Program-made: the position numbers and the translations under genes
Assembly: GCA_900618425.1 (NCBI GenBank)
Contig: UZAN01039671.1
Location: forward strand, 7,177-71,176
Direction: 5' to 3'
Origin: Echinostoma caproni
Taxonomy: Eukaryota > Platyhelminthes > Trematoda > Plagiorchiida > Echinostomatidae
DNA length: 64,000 bases
Shown here: in pieces, positions 1 through 11,939 of the stretch
Layout: every line of letters begins with the position of its first letter
How positions within the stretch are numbered: position 1 is the first letter of the stretch
The notes under the pieces: model-generated
Databases searched by the model: none
The model's input: the letters and a program-made list of their open reading frames with translations, nothing else
Told to the model about the DNA's origin: nothing

Positions 1-115
1 ATACCACGCCTAACCTGTCTGGGCATTATGTGGTTTGCAACTCCAAGTCTCGGGGAATAGGTTGCCGGGTACCGTCACTGAACAGGTCCTCGTGACTATG
101 GGGTTCACCCAGTCT
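1..115. repeat. SINE tail fragment
   Basis: The motif around 30-55 (TTTGCAACTCCAAGTCTCGG) recurs in near-identical form at 21108-21130, where it lies downstream of a tRNA-like head. This copy is therefore probably the 3' part of the same tRNA-derived SINE, cut by the left window edge. No coding potential was recognised. Confidence 0.5.
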
Positions 116-339
116 GCTGGTCAACACACTTAGATGTGTAATAAAAAAACAGCTGACAGTCACGAAACACATCAGAGTGAGGTACTAAGGTGGAGCATTC
201 GAGGTGTCCACAAAATATTAATCTTTTTCTAGAGAATAAAAACGTGGACATTGTTTCAAATATTGCCACCACCGCGAAATTCAGAAATCAAAACGCCCGG
301 CCCATTGTGAAGTTTCAGACAGAGAACGGTTTTCATGAT

Positions 340-540
340 TTCAGTGGTTTTGAAAACATTTGAATGTGATGGAAATCGTTGTGGTGACCGACAAAGAGCC
401 ATGGAAAGCTGTTCCGTCTTGTTTGGGACTCTTCAGCAGTGCGTAATTTTTCAGTGTCTCTGTCAGGACTCGGACAGCGAACAATTGGGTAAGGACTTCA
501 AACCCTTACCCTTAAGACACGCGATCGATGATAATCATCG
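340..540 (+). repeat. Interspersed repeat copy (pair with 45740-45960)
   Basis: The segment containing GTGACCGACAAAGA at 382-397 and TTGTTTGGGACT at 419-431 recurs at 45780-45840 in the same order, followed in both by related GC-richer sequence. A short trace may also be present near 56230. It is an interspersed repeat whose class I do not recognise. The open frame across it is a by-product of the repeat. Confidence 0.5.
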
Positions 541-2210
541 TCTAACGTTTTGAAAATAATCTAATTAACTATATAACGGGACAGTTGAATACGACAGGAG
601 GTTTCTGAGAAGCTGCTATTCACGGAAAGTATAGCAATATGTCCAGCGTTCTCCAGCTGGTAGGTTCAGTTAATTCGGATTCAAATTCGCTTCACAGACT
701 GGGATATAATAATAATCAAGTCATTTGTGTGGCCTGTTGAAATGAATACGATCGTTATTCGTACGATCAATAACCGATAACATAGGTGAACGAAATTGGA
801 CCGTTCATTTGGTTTGCTTTCAGTCAAACAAAACGCATACAAGTTGCTTTATTCTAACCAAGTTCCAATCATTGACCGACTGACCCTGATGAAACACAGA
901 CGCACAAATGACCTTTGAAAGACTGAGTTGCGATGCTTTTACCAATTCCAATCAATTTATTTTTATTGGCTTACTCCAGTTGGTGCACCAAAGTACAAAT
1001 CGATCGATCAGGCAGCAAACGGATCGATATCAAGTGCGTCAGTGCCACAAGACAAATAGCTTCCAGCCATATCTAGTCACAATTACTATTTTTATTGACA
1101 TTACTATCATAGACACGTCCAATCAAATTGTTCGGGTAGCGAGTGAGACAAAAAAAAAATAAATTGATTTAATCAATAACAAACTGACCGGAAAACCATT
1201 ATTGTTACATTCACCAGCATAACAAAAGAAAAATGAATAAAACGTAATTTTTTTAAAGATGAACGAGACTACTGTATTATCCCATTTAATTACCCCTGTG
1301 ATTATTTTGATTTTATACGTGAATGGAAAATGATTAATATTCGTTATTGGAATAATCGAGAAAACAGATACGGGAAAGCTAATTTGTGACTGGCTCCCTC
1401 TCCGTTAATAATGTAGTGCTTCTTTTCGCATAAAACGTTCGCTTTCTGGATCGGTGGTGAGGAACAGGGAGCAAAGATAAATAATACTGAATCGAAATAT
1501 CCTCTGTTTCGTTTGAGATATCACATGAGTCGATCCTCGCAGATTGATCGACCAGGCTCTTTTACGGACCAACATCCACAGCAACAATATACATATAAAT
1601 ACACAGTATATGAAAATTCATGGCATATGTGAACACACTGTGGGACCAATTGTTTCGAGTAAATCGGAGGTTAACAAATTTGATAACAATAACGTGGTGA
1701 ACTATAAATGTTGATTCTGAACACACACTACTGTGCCTAGTATTTGACACCTAACTTAACTTTCTTCCAGTTGCCCAAATATAGACCGCTTACAAATCTG
1801 AAAAGCGTTGACTGTATTCAGGATGTATAAGGTCATAATCGTAGTAGTGGTATTCTGTAGCGGTTAGGGCAACAATGCACAAACACCAAGCCCCAAGTGG
1901 TTTAACACACCGCCTAAATTAATCGAACTGCTTGTATTCAATCAATACAGTTGAGACGTGCAAGTAACAAGCCGTGATCGCGGTGGTTTTTCTCACACTG
2001 CTGTCTCTCATTCTTCATGCTTTGTGAATTTTGGTCTGGATCACTATCGTGTGGACGCGTTGATATAATTTCAGCCATGTCCCCAATAATTTATCCAGTC
2101 TCTGAAGACAAGTCACGTCAAAAAAGGGCTTTAATTCGTCCCACGAGGGATGAACATTCAGCTACCACACAATCACTCCTCTGTGAAAATTGCATTGTAA
2201 AAAACGGATG
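541..2210. other. 5' flank without recognised gene
   Basis: AT-rich sequence with scattered stops in all frames. Short open frames near 908-1162 and 1405-1750 show no domain, signal peptide or splice context that I recognise. Nothing else is supported here. Confidence 0.5.
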
Positions 2211-2219
2211 ATAACACGC

Positions 2220-4870
2220 TGCATATACGAACAAGTAAGGGAAATGTAGCAAAGATTTTGTCTAAGGGTCCCAATGACAAGTTTGGCGTCAGCAAGAAAC
2301 CTTGCCACATACGGTATTACAGAAGACGTGTGTTGTGGAGCATGCTGCAATAGGCTTATACTTGAGGCGAGTGCTAGATGTAGAGATACATTGACTAAAA
2401 TGAGGGTACAGTGGGTGAGATGGGTCAAGTAGTATTCTGTTTGAATGTTTCTGACAAGCCCTAAACTGCTATGAAATAATAAACTGCAAAACATGCTCAC
2501 GATATGAGCCGCTGTATCGGTATACGTGTTTGATGGATCTACGTATGAGTTTGAAGTCTTTCATAAAAAGACCCGGAAATATAACATGGGATGCATAAAA
2601 CCAGTCGGGAAGGATACAAGAGAAGATAAAGCGCTTTATTAGTTGGGGTAGATAACATTTTCAAACAAGTAATGTATAAAGTGAGTTTTCTGACTTTGCG
2701 AAACGTGTCGATGACGCGAGGAGACTAAGTAAGATTGCGGGAAATGGTGACTCCCAGATATTTGACGGAACGTACTGTGGAAACTTGTTCAACAGTGATA
2801 ATGACATACTGACACGAGTTCATCACATCAGTGTATTGGACGCTCTTAAGCAAAGAAAATAAGACATCATTACACTTGGAAGGATTCATTCTAAGATTGT
2901 GTTATGAAGACCAGTCGGTGAGCAGTGAAATATTCTGCATAAGTTTAGGGTTCACGGAGGAATTTGAAAACTTCATGCTGTGCACAACTTCATCGACATA
3001 CCTAATGAGCAAACAATCATCAAAAACAGGCATTGAAGAAATATAAGTTGTGAACAAGAAGGAAGAGAGAATAGTGCCTTGAAGAACTCCTTGAGTGGAG
3101 GGAAAAAGTGAAGAGTTATGATCCTTATATTTGGTAAACTGTGATCGATGGGTGAAATAATTACTTAACAGATTGGTAAGCTCCAGCTGAATGCCTTTCT
3201 CAGCGAGAGTGTGAAGAAGTTTGAATCTATCAACACAATTAAGGGCATCACTATAGTCAAAAAAACATACACGAACAGCTTTACGCTTCCTGTCCAAAGG
3301 AATGAAAAACATGGGGACAAAGGAATGCCAACGCATCACTGGTTGACATGCAACTGCAGTAGGCAAATTGATTGGGATCATGTGCATTCAGTTGCGACAT
3401 CTACGGTAAAATATTTTCCAGAACTTTCAAACCAACAGAATTGCAAGCGATTGGCCAATATGTGGACGGTTCTTACTGGGTACTGGCGTGATGGAAGCCA
3501 CTATCCAGCAGTCCGGAATGGAAAGCTGAGTAAAACGCAAGTTGATTGGGTAGATAAAAACAGGGGAAACTGAAACTGAACACTCATTGAGCACTACATG
3601 TGGCAGTCCCTTAGGACCGCATGCTTTATCAGACTTCAGATTGATGAAGGTTTTGAATACTTGTTTGATCAGCAATTAAATTACCAACATCAGGAACAGG
3701 GATGACTGCTGTGAATAGAATAGGGATGTCGGTTTCACCATTGCTGAATTTGCGATTGAGATCGTCTACATGGGCAGCTAGAAGATTCTCTGTCATTTTG
3801 AGATCGCAGCACTGAAACAACAATTTCCATGTATCACGACAATTCCTGTTTGACAGCACTGTATGCACATAAACGACGTCTAATCTCTGCAGTTGCTCCT
3901 TGACTGCTTTTGAATGGTCATTCAACAGAGTATTATTTCGCTTTAAAGGCTTGTTCTCTCTTCCGACGTAATCATTTAAGTGTAGGTGAAGGAGAACGGT
4001 ACATACAACGTCTCCCACGAGCAGTACGTATCATAACAGAACTTTAAATATTCATTCAGATTACCACAAAATATAGATGGGCCATTATGTACAAATAAAG
4101 AGGAATCCGTCTAATCTAAAATATCTCCTAGTCTGGCGAGATTTTCGGATTGACATTGGCACCGAAGAAGATGACGATCTCGTCACCGAGTGTAAAACTG
4201 ATGATTGGATCTACTGTATATCGTGGTAGAGAGTTTCAGTGTTGCATAATCAGAGGTGCCAATAGGGGAACAGCTGCGCAAGTTAAATAAATTCAGGTTG
4301 TTGACGAACCGCAGATCAACACAGGCCTTGAGTCTGGTCAGAAAGTTAATAACGTTCTGTATTCCAAGGGTAATCAAAATCGTGACATCAAACGTATTGA
4401 AACCACCACACACGATGCAAAGGGAGCAGTCTACGTAATTTGGTAAAGCGGTGGAAAAATTATCTGTGAATTCAATAAAACGATCAGTGGAACAAGAAGA
4501 AGAATTGTAAATCTCACCAAAAATAATGTTTTGGTAGTTGCTGAGTTGTTCGGGTCTGCATTTGTACAGTGAAGTACTCATAAGAATAGTAGAATACATG
4601 AAAACTCGTTTGTCTGATTTGCACCAATTGTAATTTATGTACATGGTAACAACACTGCCTCGTTTATGAACCGGAACGGATCGGTCAACTCAGCAGATAG
4701 GAAAATTGTCGATTTTTCCCACGTCATCATCAGTTTCATTGTGAAGCCAGCTCTCCTAAAACATTAAGATTTCAACCTTTGAATATTCACGCGTCCTTGT
4801 CAGATCTATAACTTCTGCCATAATACCAAGCAGGGAGCGCACACTTCCACTGATGACTGCTGGGATATAG
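2220..4870 (-). mobile_element. Degenerate CR1/Jockey-like LINE with endonuclease and reverse transcriptase
   Basis: Read on the minus strand, an apurinic-type endonuclease comes first. It has an ESWLH motif near 4735-4760, a GGFN motif near 4400 and a terminal GTSDYATL near 4250 (family: GTSDH). A linker follows (3629-4018), then the reverse transcriptase. That shows KACGPKGLP near 3605-3635, FFDYSDALN near 3240-3275, TQGVLQGTILSSFLF near 3055-3105 and RYVDEVV near 2985-3005. The YxDD catalytic pair is altered to VDE, and several frameshifts and stops interrupt the frames, so the copy is dead. The sequence below 2900 is probably the C-terminal part but is poorly recognisable. The clade call rests on motif style only. 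Confidence 0.82.
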
Positions 4871-5429
4871 GTGTCTGAAACTGATGATTTACGTGGTGCA
4901 ACCTGCCATCCGTCTCGATGGTTTCTGGGACATCTTTTAAGATTTCCGGAAATTCTTCTCTTTCTGTAACGAAATGATTTGGCAAAGTAGGTAAAATCCA
5001 GTGACCGGATGTTTGAAGTTGCTTTATGAAAACGGCAGAATATTTCACAGAATTTAGAATGACCAAAGTCGCACAGCGTTACTACGGCAACAAAGGATGT
5101 ATACCCAAAACAAATACAGTAAATAGCGATCGTGTAGTTCCGAGTCCGACGATGTAACGGAACGCGCGGCCAATTTCAAAGGTCCCGCCTGCCGTGTTGT
5201 GCTATAAAATGGGCCATTCATTTAAGTTCAATTAGAAACGCCCATTTAAGAATCCGTGATTTGAAAACTGGGTGAATCGAATTTCATGTGCTTATTGTGA
5301 TAATCACTGAAGCTTCAACCGTACGCGCTGTTCATAATGTTTCAGAGACAATTGTGTGATTCCTTGCAACGGATTTCCATGGTATCAAAAATGCTATCGG
5401 AGAATCTAACTTTAAAAAAAACCCAATGA

Positions 5430-7000
5430 TTTCAGTCATGGAAGCTAAATTGCCTCCGGAGAATTATAGCAGTTTGATTTTGCAAAAGATTGGGATCAGC
5501 CGCCACCGTGCCACAACCAAATGATTTGGCTACACTCAGATCAGTGTAGGACAACGTACGTCACTACAGCGAATTTCTTCTTGATGTGCAACGCGCCCGA
5601 GCCCCAATGAACCAACGTTTAACGAATAACCAGCCAAGGAACTGGTCGACGGAATGACTACACGCCGTCGATTGTGTCAAGTCAATGCTCGGATACATTT
5701 CGACCCGGTACTTGATATCATCGCGGCAAATGATGCTTCGTACAGTGGAGTTCAAGCAGTCATCTCTAACTACTTTCCTGATGTACTACACAAGTATGTT
5801 TTACATGCCTCCAAATCGTTAATTGTAGCAGCGCGCAACTACAGTCAAATTCAAAAAGGCCAGTCCTTCAACTTTGGCGATAAGGGGTTTCATAAGTTGC
5901 TCCACCGTCAAAATTTCATACTCATCATAGACCACAAGCCTCTGATAGCAATTTTTGGCTCCAAAAGGGCATTCCAGTCTATACGAATAAGTGCTTTCAA
6001 AGTTGGACACTCATCCTTCTGAGCAACGATTTTGAGATCCGCTATCAGTCACCACGTCCTTTGGTCAACCAGATGCCCTGTTCCCTAAGAGAGACATGAT
6101 TCCACAGACGCTAAAGAAAAGTGCTCTAGCATGTTCACACCGGACAGCCTGGAATAGACCGCAGTATATAGCTTGTCATTAGTCATGTCTATTGACCGTT
6201 TATAGATGAAGCAAACTGGAAGGACTCGCAAAAGGCTTTCGTCAACACGCCTTTTCGTCCAAGATGACAGTAAAAGTCTGACTTTCCAGTTGGCCGGTTT
6301 CTGACGTATGCTGGTACCGTATTCACGTTGAAAGGACCAATAGACGATGGTTCTTGACTTTCCACTAATGGTGTTTTGAGCAACTGGCATAAGATCTTCT
6401 TGATGGACAACCCTACGTCAACCTCGAAAATTGCGAACCTTCGCCAACGTTTCGTTCTTTTGGTGTATCGGAAACCCCAGTCAACGATAACGGCACTTCA
6501 CGACAATTAGGGATTTCTGCAAACAGAACAGTATTAATCACATTCACGCCACACTTTTTCATCCTCAATCAAACGGCCACGTGTATAGGCTTGTAGATAA
6601 TTTCAAGTGGGTACTGCGGAAGGCGCAAAGGGAGGCAGAAACCACAGAAGTGATGGAAAGTTATCTGTTTGTATATCGGTACACTGCGAATCCGAACACA
6701 GCCAAAAAAGTTTCCCCAGCAGAGGCATTGATAAACAGAAGGCTTCGAATGTCGTTTGATCTGTTGCGCCCAACCACCTACACAACGGAAAAGAACTGGA
6801 ATATATAAGAACGATTTAATCGGAGACAAGGAGTATTTCAACGTTCGTCTTGTCAATATAGAAGAGACGGCTCTCGCTGGGTGACAGGTAGAATTATGCC
6901 AGGACGAAAAGCTGTATTGTATGAGATACAAGCGCAGTCCAAAGTCTCCTTGCGTCACGTAAATCAGTTAAGGCCAACGAAATACCACGAATAAAGTCCA
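5430..7000 (+). mobile_element. Ty3/gypsy LTR retrotransposon pol remnant
   Basis: A capsid-like start near 5439 is followed by a rearranged pol. The frame from 5654 to 6022 carries a Ty3/gypsy RNase H domain: DIIAANDASYSGVQAVIS near 5715-5770, then RNYSQIQKG, DHKPLIAIFGS near 5930-5965. Between about 6520 and 6995 is the end of an integrase, with FHPQSNGH near 6560-6580, then YRYTANPN, SPAEALINRR and DLLRP near 6760. A chromo-like or tail segment ends near 6990. The RT and protease segments are missing and stops separate the pieces, so the element is inactive. No LTRs were found. Confidence 0.85.
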
Positions 7001-7009
7001 GAACTATCC

Positions 7010-8690
7010 ATCAACGTGTTATTGGAATTATTCAGTCTGCCGAGGTCGTCACAAGCAAGTTAAATCCAAAAAATGCCAAACTCCAAATCATCAAGTTTAT
7101 CAAGTTGACGTACAAGTAGAAAACAGACGCAAACCACAAAACTGTAAGTCAACCCGAAAATGAGAATTGTAAGCCTAATCTTCACCCTACAATTTTCACA
7201 GCTTGCGTTTGAAATGGATTTGGACCAAGTGCCACCTTGTGAATATGTCGATATTTTCTCCAGGATACCAGATATGTGGGTGTCAAAGGAACAGACAGAG
7301 TACGATGATGTGAGTTGTGCATGTCCTCTTTCGCCAGCCACGTAACCCCCATTCCGAAAAAATGTGTGAACAGTGATCAACTCCATGTATCCCGCACCTT
7401 GCTTTCTTAATCAATCGAAGTTTTGGGTGACACTATCAATAAAGGCTTGCACTATTTTGCAACTTTCTCTTAACTGGGATCATTGGGATCAGCATCACGA
7501 GACCAAGTTTAGAAAATAGTTTGGCAAGACACAACAATGCACTTTGCTGCAAATCCAAAGTGCTTAACATGACGAGAAGATCGGTTGAGTTGATCCGCCT
7601 ACCCTTGATACATTCCCTCTCAGAAATCACATGATTAAGCACAAACAAGTGATATTTCTAATTTCGAATCAATCACTTTACCCAGGCCTCCATTTTGTTC
7701 GTCCCATTGAATCTTCCCACTGGGACGACGTAAAATGACTGCCAAATCTGTATCCTATCTTACCATAAATCATATTCCACATTTTGTGGCATTGTCAACC
7801 GCAGCGCATTGCATGGATCCGGCTGTGTGCTAAGTCGGTTGTTTTAATCCTTTGGCTACACCCATGTTCGGACTTGCGAAGTTAAGATTGATTGATTGGA
7901 CTGAGTCCAATGGATTTCTCAATTTTGCGATTCACCCAATGAGAGGAAATAAAATCGTGTTGTCACTCATTCACTAACAACTTTGAGCCCAAACCAGCAT
8001 TCATTCAGGTTCTTGAGAAAATGTCAGATATCTGTCCAACCATGTGGAAAAGTCGTTTGTGCAAATTGAAACAACAAAGTTGGTACCGTATGCATCTGGT
8101 TAGTGATTATTTGCATTACCAGTTAGACTGTAATCTACCACATATTTCATTATTTTCGATAGGCATCGTTCATTCAACTTTGGTGTTAATTTAAGGTTTA
8201 GCAAACAGCTCGAGTATATGTTACTTCCAGAATCTGCTATTCGCTTTTTTTTAAACCTTTCAAAAAGGCCATTTTTGTTGTACGCTAAACTTCTTTTTAT
8301 CCGGAGCTATTGGGAGTGAGAAGCCATCTAGCGATGCTACACCCGAATGTAGCATGGAATTGGAGTTCCAGGTTTCTGACAGAGAAAAATCTATTTCTCT
8401 TAAAGTCAATAATTTAATTTGGTATGTGCTCCTAATGACAACCTTTCTCTCCTTGGAGTTGTCCCGGGGATTCAGTGAGAAATTCCCAGGTATAAATTGC
8501 TTCAATATTTGATCCTAGCTATTGTTCCGTTGTATGTTTACAAGTTGTACACTATTCACAATTGAACCACCGTTAATAGAGACACACATTGGGCCACTTT
8601 TTTCCTTAAGAACCACTACCTGGTACAAATACAAGTATCTTTCAGTGAATTTTCATTCAGCCTGATCATGGGAACACTTGCTGAAAGAAT
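7010..8690. other. 5' flank without recognised gene
   Basis: Mixed unique sequence with short open frames on both strands, none longer than about 110 codons and none with motifs I recognise. It could hold distal regulatory sequence for the gene starting at 9283, but nothing specific is visible. Confidence 0.4.
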
Positions 8691-8694
8691 ACTA

Positions 8695-8915
8695 ATCACC
8701 GACCGTTAGGGGCCGACGGTCCGGGTTACTTCAAACCTCTGCATATAGCTCTTCGTCCAACACCAGAGACCCCCATCCGGGTCTCTGGGTTAAAGTGACC
8801 CATCTGGTACTGCCGGGTTTGGCGGTGGTGGTGGCCCGATCCGAACGTTCCCAAATTATCACTCCGGAGGACGAGTGTTCGGATCCCACCACTACTGCCT
8901 AACTTTCCCCATTTG
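8695..8915 (-). repeat. tRNA-like/SINE-type interspersed repeat
   Basis: GC-rich against its surroundings. Read on the minus strand it carries a B-box-like stretch (GGATCCGAACACT at 8876-8888 on the reverse strand), and the motif GGTGGTGGTGG lies at 8822-8832. Similar B-box-like blocks occur at 11649-11726 and 47505-47585. It is interpreted as a decayed tRNA-derived repeat. Confidence 0.45.
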
Positions 8916-9012
8916 TGTGTTGTGTGGCAGCCCTTTGGTTGGTCGCTTACCTCTTCCTGAAAATTATATCTTGTGTAAAAAATATCAAAAAATACTTTGA
9001 AAGCGAAGGCCT

Positions 9013-9121
9013 GCACTCACGCACGCATACACACGCACACATGCCAATAGTGTACAAAGAGACCGTGTCTGTGTATGCGCGTGCGCTGTTTCTGTGCGTG
9101 CGTGCGTGCGTGCGAGTGTGC
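9013..9121. repeat. Alternating CA/GC and GT/GC inverted repeat upstream of exon 1
   Basis: A CACGCA-type tract at 9013-9042 is followed about 50 bases later by GTGCGTGCGTG-type sequence at 9092-9121, largely complementary to it. The pair could form a hairpin, and the alternating purine-pyrimidine runs can adopt Z-DNA. It ends about 160 bases before the ATG of the micro-exon gene, so it falls in the likely promoter or 5' UTR. Confidence 0.6.
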
Positions 9122-9142
9122 TTTCTATCAGCCTGACTGCAT

Positions 9143-9164
9143 TGACGTAGTGAACAGCCAATCC
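9143..9164 (+). promoter_or_regulatory. Possible core promoter elements (CRE-like and CCAAT)
   Basis: TGACGTA at 9143-9149 resembles a CREB/ATF half-site. GCCAATCC at 9157-9164 matches a CCAAT box, about 120 bases upstream of the ATG at 9283. No convincing TATA box is seen. These are short motif matches only, and the transcription start is unknown. Confidence 0.25.
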
Positions 9165-9282
9165 ACAACAGTCTAACTACCATCCATTGCACGTTTCTTT
9201 GAACCAGACACCTAGACCCGGTCCGTTTCATCGTTCACGAGCATTCGGATCGCGTTTGTTTCCGTCACACCGATAGGAAACA

Positions 9283-9337
9283 ATGCGGTTGGAAGCGATT
9301 TTATGGATTACACTGTGTGCGGCCTATTGTGATGCAA
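9283..9337 (+). CDS. MEG exon 1: signal peptide
   Basis: Eighteen codons plus one base: MRLEAILWITLCAAYCDA, then A before the donor GTAAGT. A basic residue at position 2, a hydrophobic core (AILWITLCAA) and small residues at the end make a typical cleavable signal peptide. The context AAACAATG has A at -3. The exon ends in phase 1, which fixes the frame for every later exon. The following intron (about 6.2 kb) holds a LINE fragment, two tRNA-like repeats and a diverged 1.9 kb repeat. An extra exon could be hidden in it (see 11323). Confidence 0.82.
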
Positions 9338-10289
9338 GTAAGTCCAACTGCGAAGCAATCAGTCGACCAGCTTGATCTATTTTGGGGGTGCGAATAAAAC
9401 TTTCGGGGCAACTGGTAGTGATGATGTATTCAGAGGACTGTTTTGAAAATACAACTCATTTCATTTTATGTACTGAGAAGTCATTTATCCACTGTCATGA
9501 ATCAATGTGTCCACTTGACACGAAACCGGCGCAGCGGTGTTTTCTTCACAGACTGTACAAATTGTCCCGAGTGTAAACTAAGAACTGTTCTCCATGTTCA
9601 TTTCATCGTTCAACTTGAACGGGGGGGGGTGGGATGGAAGGGGGACGTATATGTCACAGTTCGACAGAGGGATTAGAACAGATAAAAGGACCTGAACGAT
9701 CTCTAATGTTCTAACGTTTAGATTTGTTTGAAGGAAGCGACCATATACCATTATGCTTCCCAACCATTCACTTTATATTAAGAAACAATTATTGCAAATA
9801 TTGCTCGACTCCATGAGTATTAAACTTTTAATTATCGTAGTAACAAGTACAGAAAATATGTTAATCCATTTATTCTCTGTATCGATTACACTTCCTAGCA
9901 TGAATAATCTCAATAACTGGTGTGTTTGTCATAATCAAGACAACAACAGTTAATTGTTCCCTCGGACTGAAAATAACGTGTACCACTTATTTTCTGAGTT
10001 GAGTTCAAGAATCTTGAGAAATACTTTGTACTGTAATAAAACAATAGTGTATTAAATTCTATGTGTTTGTGAAATAAGTTCAATTTTCGATCCGTTTCAT
10101 CGTACACTTCAATAACATAAAACGAACTTCGCTGATCGCTGAAAAATTCATAATGCATACAAGCTTATTGAGAAGTTATAGAGAGGATAGAGATTAGGTC
10201 TGTTTCGGGAGACCCGGGGAAAAAAGGAACATTCACGGCGAACCGAGAATCCACAGTTCAACTGTGCATGTACACATTTTCAAGAATTC

Positions 10290-10990
10290 TGGTCTAAAAC
10301 GAAGTGACAGCATGATCGCCACTGCTGTCGGTTTGCTGACCTAGCCTTCGGTATCTCCAACCATCTAGTTTCGGGATCTTTTGAGCACCAACCCGGAAGA
10401 CGAAAGATACTTACTCCACCTAAACGCTCTGTGCTTTTATTCATGCTTCCTCTCAACCTAGTCGGCTGGCCTCCAGGTAGCTTGATGTAGTCTGCAGCGG
10501 CCACTGACAATACAACGAGAAGCGGAAGGCGACCTTTAGGTGTAGGAAAAACGTGTCCTAACCAATGTAGCTTATTGAGCTGAATTTGATATCCTAGTGA
10601 CTTGTTTTTATGTAACAAACCCGTTCACTTCATACCCCCCGCCAGCGACCAAACTGCAGAAGCATTGGTTGTAGACAATTTCCAGGCAACAAATGTCTTC
10701 TATCTGCAAATGCAAGGTCGCACAACCGTAAGGCAGAAATAGTCGTACAGGAGTGCAGTGTACGCTACGCTTTAGTGAAACGTCACTTCGTTGCCACAGG
10801 CGTTTCAGGCCTATGTACGCTGCTCGAGCTTTGGAAATGCGGACAGTCATCTCCTTTGATGCGCTTCCATCGTTGGTCACGCGGCTAATCAGGCAAGCGA
10901 GTTCATCAGCGTGCTCTGTTTCGCACAGCGTTTCTCCAGCTGCCCGTTCAATACCAACATTTTGGAAACCACCTAGTGCGTCCACCAGTA
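10290..10990 (-). mobile_element. LINE (RTE/CR1-type) reverse transcriptase C-terminal fragment
   Basis: Two overlapping minus-strand frames continue one another. The first (10608-10985) reads DGSASKEMTVRISKARAAY and then LFLPYGCATL. The second (10280-10618) reads LHWLGHVFPTP, GGQPTRL and QQWRSCC. These are the conserved tail motifs of trematode LINE pol proteins (ISKARAAF..LW..., LLYGCETW, WLGHVLRM, RWRSCCQ). The frame break near 10610 shows that it is a dead fragment. It lies antisense in intron 1. Related fragments lie at 29600, 38020 and 57975. Confidence 0.85.
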
Positions 10991-11322
10991 TTTTGGTTAT
11001 TAAGAAAATTGAATAGAAAAGACGATTTCATAGCGTGCAATGTAAATTGTTGATCCTGGCTTCCCTCAGTTATTTTCAAATAAACGAAGATTGAAACGTG
11101 TTCAATCTCATGGGCCCCTCATGTATATCCGAGATGTGAATCTCTGGACCACATGCTCGAGGCTATATTTATTATCACGAATATTAGAGCTATTACTGAT
11201 TGCTCGATTACTCAGTGGTTTACGGCAGTTGCTGAATAGAGAAGATATGTCCCATATAAATAGTTTATCCGGTAATTCAGACATATTTTCCAGTTTTTGT
11301 CATCTTACTCGGTACCTCGTAG

Positions 11323-11370
11323 GTCAGAGTGCAACATTCTGTGAGCGTATGAAGGAAGTTGCAATGTTCC
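11323..11370 (+). CDS. Candidate MEG exon (48 nt, alternative 18 nt)
   Basis: The acceptor CTCGTAG follows a T-rich tract. Two donors keep phase 1-1: GTGAGC after 11340 (18 nt) and GTAAGA after 11370 (48 nt). The 48-nt version reads QSATFCERMKEVAMF with no stop and ends in C, which joins exon 2 as CAG. A longer chance open frame covers the same region, so the absence of stops is weak evidence. Confidence 0.3.
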
Positions 11371-11648
11371 GTAAGAACTGGACAAATAGAATACATTGCA
11401 CTCGATCATAATTAGCTGAAGCATTCAGTTGACGTAATCTATTCCAAACTGTCCCCTAATATTTTCCATTCAAGGTCTAATCTGTGAGTTTCGAAGTATC
11501 ATGTTCCCGTCTAATCGGTTGCCGTGGTTTTACATAAATCAGTCAAAATTGAGTTATATATATTTTTATTTTACTTCCTTTTATTGGATACACAACGATA
11601 AAATTGTTAGGAACAGGGAAGGGGCCAATCAAAGGGCTGCCACGGGGA

Positions 11649-11726
11649 AAGTGGTGGTGGTGGGATTCGAACACACGTCCCTTGAGGTGATAATGTGGTG
11701 GCATTACCACTTGGTCACCACCGCCC
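11649..11726 (-). repeat. tRNA-derived SINE head
   Basis: On the minus strand an A-box-like TGACCAAGTGGTAATGCC is followed about 35 bases later by the B box GTGTTCGAATCCCAC. The acceptor stem does not pair properly, so it is a tRNA-like repeat and not a functional tRNA. A close relative lies at 47505-47585. Confidence 0.6.
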
Positions 11727-11854
11727 AAATTTTAATCATCTAATCTACTCATGTGTTTCTAGGACAGGTCAGTTCAAATTATAATCTGACTGCCCTCTAG
11801 TACGGGCAACATTTGCGATTCTGATGGCTACGTATGGATGAAGGGAATGCTAAC

Positions 11855-11925
11855 TCCGGCCCCCGGAAGTCGAACCCGTGCCACCTGGGTCAAAGCCAGA
11901 AATCCTAACCGCTAGACCAGGTGTG
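11855..11925 (-). repeat. tRNA-Glu-like pseudogene or SINE head
   Basis: The minus strand reads TGGTCTAGCGGTTAGGATT, then a 7-nt loop CTTTGAC closed by TCTGG/CCAGG, then GGGTTCGACTTCC. The body matches metazoan tRNA-Glu well. The loop would give anticodon TTG in place of TTC, and the acceptor stem is largely unpaired. I read it as a tRNA-Glu-derived pseudogene. Confidence 0.5.
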
Positions 11926-11939
11926 AAGAATATTGCCAA

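Noticed and set aside
11475..11483. 9-nt exon-like unit (GTCTAATCT) with good acceptor and donor
   Set aside because: It ends in T, and joined to exon 2 (starting AG) would create a TAG stop. It could only be a poison exon or need another exon between, so it was left out.
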